Below the pieces are notes generated by a model. That model was given only the letters and a program-made list of their open reading frames with translations. It made no database searches and was not told where the DNA came from. From Erythrophleum ivorense (Eukaryota; Streptophyta; Magnoliopsida; Fabales; Fabaceae): a stretch of 64,000 nucleotides of DNA. The stretch covers positions 62,001-126,000 of the forward strand of contig JAIUCV010001273.1 in the NCBI GenBank assembly GCA_026724425.1. Reading direction: 5' to 3'. Made by a program: the position numbers and the translations under genes. Positions 57,901 through 64,000 of the stretch are shown piece after piece (within the stretch, counting starts at the first letter, position 1; the number at the start of each line of letters is the position of its first letter).

Positions 57901-60204
57901 TGGTTCCAAATATGTGATGCATGAGATAAATGATGATGCTTATAACTTGAATGGATATGTTATGGATAGGAAATGATGTGGATGAGTTTACATGGTCCCT
58001 AAAGCCATGAATCATGAATATGGTCTCCCACTCATGAAATTATCCATGCTTAAAGTATATGTCTCCTTACAAATGTGCTTTAATATGTATAAGATATATT
58101 GAGATAGCCTATGTGACCATTGTGTAAGTGCTAAAAGGTTAAGGTATTACATATAACATGTCAAATAAGTGCATTTGAAGGATGATTAAGCTATTAGGAT
58201 TCTTTGAATCACACTTTCCTCTATATTATCTCTAACCATGTCTAGGGAAATCTCAGGAGACCAAGGATTGAGACTATCAAGCTTGAATGATGTTACTTTG
58301 ACAATAATTTAGAATTATATGTTATCTAATGTCAAAGTATAGATGTATATATTATTTGTGTAATCTAAACCTTCTCATATATGTAAATGTATGAGATTAT
58401 GATATATGTATCATATTCGGACCTATATGTGCAAGAATATGAATTTTTGGTATGTATGTGGCATGGAAAGTGCGTGAATAAAGCTAAGTGAGGGAGTGAT
58501 TTTAAGTTCCATGATGTTTAGGACTTGATAAAATGGCCATATATTCTATAATTTATGTGTTGGATGTGCTCAAATGATCACTTGCACTATATAATCTCAT
58601 CTTGGACCATTTAGTGCCACTCTGATGTCATTTTGAACCATAATCTACCCCTAAACCACAACTAGACCAAATGAACGAATTTTGGTATGAAATTTGACAT
58701 ACATTTAGATCTCATTAGATTTTTTCACAAAACCAAAGAACATAATTTTTGGAGCTATGTGGAATTTATTATAATTTTTTAAAGTTGGCTGAATTATGAA
58801 GATTTGTCTGTGCATTGTTCATTTGGTCAGTTCTGGTTTTCTATATATTTGAGGGGCCAAATGAACTCTAATGTACATGAAATTTTATAAGCTATAGTTG
58901 GCATTATAAGTTTTCCATAACCATTGAGATCACTCAATTTGGAGTTGTGTAACTTAAGATATGTATTTCTAAAGTTTTAGGTATGCATATGCACAAAAAT
59001 CTAATAGTGATACTACTCTATTGGATTTTTATTGCCTAAACGAATTTATTTTGATCTAAAATTTTTATAGAATGTTGTTTGTGTCATGAGCTTTCCAGAA
59101 AGTTTTCATTTGCATGATTTGGAGTTCTTTAACTCAAAGTGTGAATTTTTGAAATTAGTGACAACAATATGCTTCAATGCAAAATCATGGAAATGTGATG
59201 AATTGTTGTCCATGACCTAGAACGCAAATTCTTGCTTCTTTTTATGAATTTTTTGATTGAGCAAATATATTATGGATGGATTTTGAGATTGCAACACTAA
59301 AATGATGCATTTATGCAAGATTTAAGGAATTGGGCCCATAATGTCAAAAATTTTCGTTACTAAAAGTGCTAAATATGAGTAAATTAGATGTATATGCATA
59401 TTTAAGTGTAAATTATGAGCTATTACATTATGGTATAACACTATAATTGATTGGTTCAAATATCCTCTTTTTCTCAAGAATTTGGCCATGAAGACTTCCT
59501 TTCAAGAAACTAAAACTACCATTAGAAAGAGCATGAACAGGAGAAAAAAGTTTTTAACTAGCATGTAACAAAAATTTGCATGTTTACATATCTATTTGGC
59601 TTCTTTTTCCCTTCTCTCTTTTCCTTCTTCTCACGCCTCCATGGATTTGCCTTGAAGTTGAAATAAGTTGATTATAAAGGATGGAAGAGGTGGTGTGGTC
59701 ATATAAGAAGAAAATGGGAGATATTTTAACAAATTTAAAATTATTGATTATGTCCTTTTTCTTAATTTCCTCTATTTGAGCTCATTTTTCATCCTTTTTG
59801 AAAACTATTTGTTCCATACTAAAATTTAGGCTCTCTGGTTTATTAAAAATATTTGCTTAGAGGATTCACGAGTTTAAAATAGTCTAAAAAAGTTCAGTCT
59901 AAAATATTAATACTTAGAAGAATAATTTATACACTATCAGAGATTTAACCATTTTGACCTTATTTGGTTAATTTACTAATCTTATTTTATCATATTATGA
60001 GTACCTTATGTTAAATCTTATGATATTTAAATCCCTAATTTTTTTTTCATTTTTTAGTTAGATTGGCCCCTTTTCCTTCTATTTTACATCTTTTGCTCTT
60101 TAGCCTTTTCTTTTCATTTCTTTTGAGCCTTTAGTCCTTCATTATTATGTCAATTAACTTCTTTATTAATGTTTAAAAATTTAGAAAATATTAAGTATGG
60201 TACA

Positions 60205-61170
60205 GAAAGGGTTGGCTAGGCAAGCTAATAAGAGAAGCATCAAGCTCCATATTAAGCTAAATGTTGAGTTAGTTTAGCCCTAGGAATATGGTTAATAAGT
60301 TAAGAAAAAAAAAGTTCTAGAAAAAGAGTCCTAAAAGGCCTCCAAAGAGCTAGTAATGCATAAAGCATGGGATAACATTGCATATAGCCATATGAAATGG
60401 CCTTAGCATTGATTTGAGTGTTGGTTTGATATTATAGGCCACAATGTAGCAAAGGGCCATAATGTTAATGCCTGACCGAGAAAGAGAAAGATCAGAAGAA
60501 AGGGAAGACTAGTACCTCTAGCAGTGGGTGTAAGCTTTTATTAGGTAGCATTTTCCTCCTCTTTGTCATGCTTTTAACTACTTAAGTGCCTAGTTATTTG
60601 TATGTCGTGTTTGCTTGATATTTGAATGAGTTATACGAGTTTTTACTGGCCTAGCAAGTGAAACTTTATATGATGATGGCTAAGAGAAAATGGCCAAGGA
60701 ATTAAGTATAGTAGTTCTTCCTTGTGCTAAGTATCAAAGCCACTCAGAAAAGAGTTTAGTAAGCTTGGTTAAATTATAACTTCATACATACATATTTTCA
60801 CATGTTTAGAAAGCACCACCTTGGGTTGTTATTACATGTTAGAGTAGCAATTTTGTTATTAAGATTATTACCAAAATCTCATCCTATGATTCCATTAACC
60901 TCATGCTAAGTAATAGCAGTAGAAGAGGCAAAGGAAAATTCATAGTGGCTTAAAGAAGGTGGTGCTTGATTTAGTGTTGCTTTAAATGCCATGTGAATGT
61001 ATTTAGAGACAGTATGTATTTGATGATGATGTAACCTTAATTATAACAATTATTTGATGGACTAGTGAATGTATGAATATTCTTAGTAATGTAGTTACTT
61101 ATTTATGAATTTATAAGCATACTGATATCCTATAGACTAATGAGACAAGGTTTAAGGGCTTGTTAATAAT
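60205..61170. other. Repeat-derived tract, no gene
   Basis: Lies between the nested stack and the next LTR copy. The sequence around 60480-60620 (GAGAAAGAGAAAG..., then TGCTT..TTTGAATGAG) is reminiscent of the family leader region seen at 56340-56480, so this may be the flank of a still older family member. Confidence 0.35.
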
Positions 61171-64000
61171 TGTAATACCTTAACCTCTTAGCTATTATAC
61201 CATGATCTCATTGTCCATCTCTATGCATCTTATATGTATTGGAGCATAAGGATAAGAAACTATGCATGTCACATGAGAAAATAATGAATATTTAATTGTA
61301 TATATTTGTGTTACGTAAGATTTCATTTTCTCATCTTATGCTCCGTGGACCATGTGAACTTATCCACATCATTTTCTAGTCATAATACATTCATACAAGT
61401 CATACACATCACATTTGGTCTCATTCATTTTGGGTTTAGGACTACACTTCACAAATTCCATGGTTTGCTCTCAGGTTCAATTTCCAGCTTTCTAATACAA
61501 AATTTGGAAATTCATAACTAATTCTAAAAAAAATCAAAATCTAGAAAACCATATCATTATGGAAAGCTGTGGATGTCTACTTTTGAATAAAAATAATTCC
61601 AAATCAATGTAGTAGCCTTAAGCGACCAAAAATCGATGGAACAATAACTTAGGTCAAGTTGCATGTAACACCATATATTTCTAGCTTATTTCATGATATT
61701 CACATGCTTTACATCATCAATTCTATGGAAGAGTAAGGAACAGGAATTAAAAATTAATATATTTCTTTGCATTGCATCGCATTTAAAAATTTCATTCGGT
61801 GTCCTGTGGACCATATGAGCTCATGTATCATATTCTCATATTTGATTACATGGATACAACTCATTTTCATGATCAAAAGTGGCCCACAACTCGTGAAACC
61901 CAAAGGGAAGCATAAAACTCATACTTGTATTTTCGGCCAGAATGTTACCATTTCTGTCACAAAATTTGAAAAATCATAACTAATTTTAGAAAAATCAAAA
62001 TCATGCATTCTTGGCCATTTTGGAAAGCCACATATGTCTACTTCATGCTAAAAATATGTCTAGATCATAACATCTAACACAGAAGACATTTGACATTTGA
62101 AAAGGTCTAGAAGCCAGGTTGTCCACTGGTGCTGTCACAAAATTCTGCGGCAAATTTAAAAAATGTTCAATTAATTTTAAAAAAATCCAATCCATGTAAA
62201 TAATACCAATCTAGAAAGGTGTGGATGTTAGCTAGAGGATAAAAATAACTCAAGACCAATTCAAGTACGCCCATATCTCAAAAATTAATTAGACAATACT
62301 TGAGCTCAGCTTGAGGGTTTGATACTGGACAGTATTTTCAAAAATTCATATATCTCTCTCTCTAGACATCCAAATGAGGTGATTTTAGTTGGCACGAGTC
62401 ACTGTGAATGTATAGGTTTTCTGTATAAAATTTCATGGCAATTGGACATCATTTGAGCCCTGTGTGACATATTTCATTTTCAGACCAGATGAATAGTGCA
62501 TCAGACCAAAACCAGAAAATTTGCCAACTTTGAAAATTCATCAAATATTTTGTAGACCTCCAAAAATTATGTTCTTTAACTTTCCAAAAGTCTCTCAACA
62601 AGCTCTAATTGCATGCCAAATATTAGATCAAGAATAACTCATTTGGCCGAAAAGTGACATAGGGTTCCATTATGGTCAATTTTGGCTCCATATAGGGTAC
62701 CAAATTGTCCTAATGGTTTCCCTTTGGTTTTAGCACCCTTTGGGTAAGTTTAAAAGCATAATTAAGACTTGTATAAGTTGTCCAAATGGTCCCAAATCTC
62801 ATGCATCTCATTTTGGCCATTTTATCCACATATATACATAATTCCATCATACCACTCATGAAGCTAATTTGCCATCATATACTCAAGTTACATTCTAATG
62901 ACTACAAAACATATTCTCTTGTTCATACATGGCATAATATCATAATTACACATGGTTAAGAGGTCATAGACCATATACTTCATTGGTTTACATCATTTGA
63001 CACAATTATGGCTTTAAAGAACTAAAAACTATGCATTAGGTTGTTAATCTCTCTTCTTCAAGGTGGTTGGCTTCCATTACCTTGTCCACTTAGTCCACCT
63101 AGCATGTTAGAACATTGGAGAGGAGGGGATGAGATTCAAAGAATCTCAATAGCTCATCTTCCATTCAATTATACATAATGGATGCAAACAAGTCTCATAA
63201 ATGCATATATGGTTATGTGGACATGTGCAAGCATTCAAGAAACATTTTCATCCTTTGAGAAAGTCATACATAGCATACAAAGGCTTGCCAAGCAAGTAGA
63301 TTAGCCTCACCTAATTTCTTGTAAATATTGGACTTGCCTCACCCATTCTTTAAGACATTCTTGGACTTAACTATGCTCTTGGGAGCCCATCATACTTTTG
63401 GGAGACTCTTTACTTTGTTTCAACCAATCTTAAGGGTTCTTGTCTCATTCTCACCTTGGCTAAGAGTTCTTGGTCTCACCACACTCAAGCAAACCTAAGC
63501 ACACATCAAAAACATCATATAAGAGCATATTGTAACATCATGGCACCATGGAATTAAAGCCATGCTAGAACACTTTTCATGGCTTAAAAATACACATACA
63601 TACATTCAAGACAAGCTAAGCACACATCTATGCATGAGAAAAGGTGGAGAGAGCTACCTTACACAATCACACACTTTCATTCTTGAATCAAGGCTTCCTC
63701 TTTCGACCACATACACACAAACTTGTGGAGATGGTTTCTCTTGGCCTAGACACAATTTATAGAGGCCAATTAGGTTCATGAACTTAATTCTAAGACCATA
63801 CAATTTGCTAAGACACTAGGTTGGCCTATAACTTCATTATGGTCCATAATTGCACCTAATGAAGCAAAACCTCTCAAATAAATTCTAGGCTCCATTCTTT
63901 CCTTTCAAATATGATTCTTGACTCCTTTTAAGCCTATTGGAGTCATCACACAATTAAAACAAAGAACCTAACAACATGTTGCTTCTTTAGGTCATAATAT
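61171..64000 (-). mobile_element. Further TGTAA-family LTR, minus strand, interrupted and cut by window end
   Basis: Begins TGTAATACCTTAACCTCTTA on the plus strand (the LTR 3' end). The section 61300-61600 aligns with 49620-49920 (GTGGACCAT(A/G)TGAACT, GGAAAGCT(G/C)TGGATGTCTAC). It is interrupted at 61663 by another family copy, and the right end lies outside the window. Confidence 0.65.
61664..64000 (-). mobile_element. TGTAA-family LTR inserted in the previous copy, cut by window end
   Basis: Begins TGTAACACCATATATTTCTA and aligns in order with 51786 to about 54100 for all of its 2337 visible bases, including the four tandem modules, the GGCTTGCCAAG...TAGCCTCACC block and the GAAGCAA..ATAAATTCTAGGCTCC block. 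The sequence before it is TTGCA; the matching duplication would lie roughly 1.3-1.4 kb beyond the window. Confidence 0.8.

Larger units (their letters stand above)
51046..58151 (+). mobile_element. Solo LTR, layer 2, plus strand
   Basis: Runs TGTAATACCTGATTTTCG...AAGGTTAAGGTATTACA, flanked by GATAA (51041-51045) and TATAA (58152-58156), 4 of 5 matching. Net length is about 3.43 kb without layer 3. The host LTR reads continuously across it (CTCTTTGACATGATAA then CATGTCAAATAAG), as in the homologous stretch at 56820-56850. It carries a TATA box at 51587. Confidence 0.85.
48329..59427 (+). mobile_element. Solo LTR, layer 1, plus strand
   Basis: Begins TGTAATAACCAATTTTTTAG and ends GAGCTATTACA. 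Net length without its two inner insertions is about 3.35 kb. Its first 600 bp align with the start of layer 2 (CAAAATCATAATTT.., AACTCAAAGAA, GTTTTAGGTCGTTGGTTGATC-like, ATTTTATGATGGAA). Flanks CTATA/TTATG match at 3 of 5. Confidence 0.72.
46041..60204 (-). mobile_element. Outermost solo LTR of the TGTAA-family stack (layer 0), minus strand
   Basis: The plus strand begins TGTTACAGCC at 46041 and ends ATGGTACA at 60204. Net length without inner insertions is about 3.06 kb, close to the other family members. The parts 46041-48328 and 59428-60204 carry family landmarks in minus order: AAAATTCATAAC / AGAAAGCTCT modules, a GTGAGATT...CTCACTCATTCC block, and the TAAAATTTAGGCTC promoter-side block. 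Flanks TAGAG/GAAAG match at only 3 of 5 positions, so the ends are tentative. Confidence 0.5.

Overview
The window is plant nuclear DNA, most likely from a eudicot and probably a rosid (the clade is an inference). It is AT-rich, its genes have GT-AG introns, and it is full of LTR retrotransposons and MITEs. Only two protein-coding genes look intact. One is a secreted CDR1/nepenthesin-type aspartic protease at the left end (minus strand, two exons, 606-2782). The other is a small late embryogenesis abundant (LEA) protein of the At5g17165-like type (plus strand, two exons separated by a 4.2 kb intron, 33649-38238). They share no obvious pathway, although both families are linked to stress or defence.

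Region 1 (1-9.4 kb) holds the protease gene, a duplicated promoter-proximal tract, an RNase H-like fragment, a 320 bp fold-back MITE, microsatellites and a 130 bp degenerate tandem repeat. Region 2 (9464-30336) is one very old Ty1/copia element with diverged LTRs, a Met-tRNA-type primer binding site and stop-ridden gag, protease, integrase, reverse transcriptase and RNase H segments. Its integrase reading frame is split by a 13.2 kb non-coding gypsy-like element (13817-27005) flanked by a 5 bp target duplication. That insertion itself holds an Athila-like solo LTR (18626-21338, perfect ATCAT duplication) and a plastid-derived segment carrying trnS-GCU (about 22300-23570). Region 3 (30.3-38.2 kb) is the LEA gene with several MITEs upstream and in its intron, including one MITE inside another.

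Region 4 (38.3-64 kb) has no gene. It starts with an Athila-like 3' end and a GC-rich solo LTR (42250-45125). It continues as a Russian-doll stack of solo LTRs of one family (ends TGTAA...TTACA, about 3.0-3.7 kb each) nested in alternating orientation: 46041-60204 contains 48329-59427, which contains 49524-50160 and 51046-58151, and the latter contains 51786-55459. The flanking 5 bp duplications match 5/5 in the innermost copies, 4/5 in the middle and 3/5 in the outer ones, as expected if the outer copies are older. A further pair of the same family begins at 61171 and 61664 and runs off the window.

No CRISPR array, bacterial-type operon or rRNA gene was seen. All repeat and family calls were made by eye. 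Boundaries marked approximate need a dot-plot.
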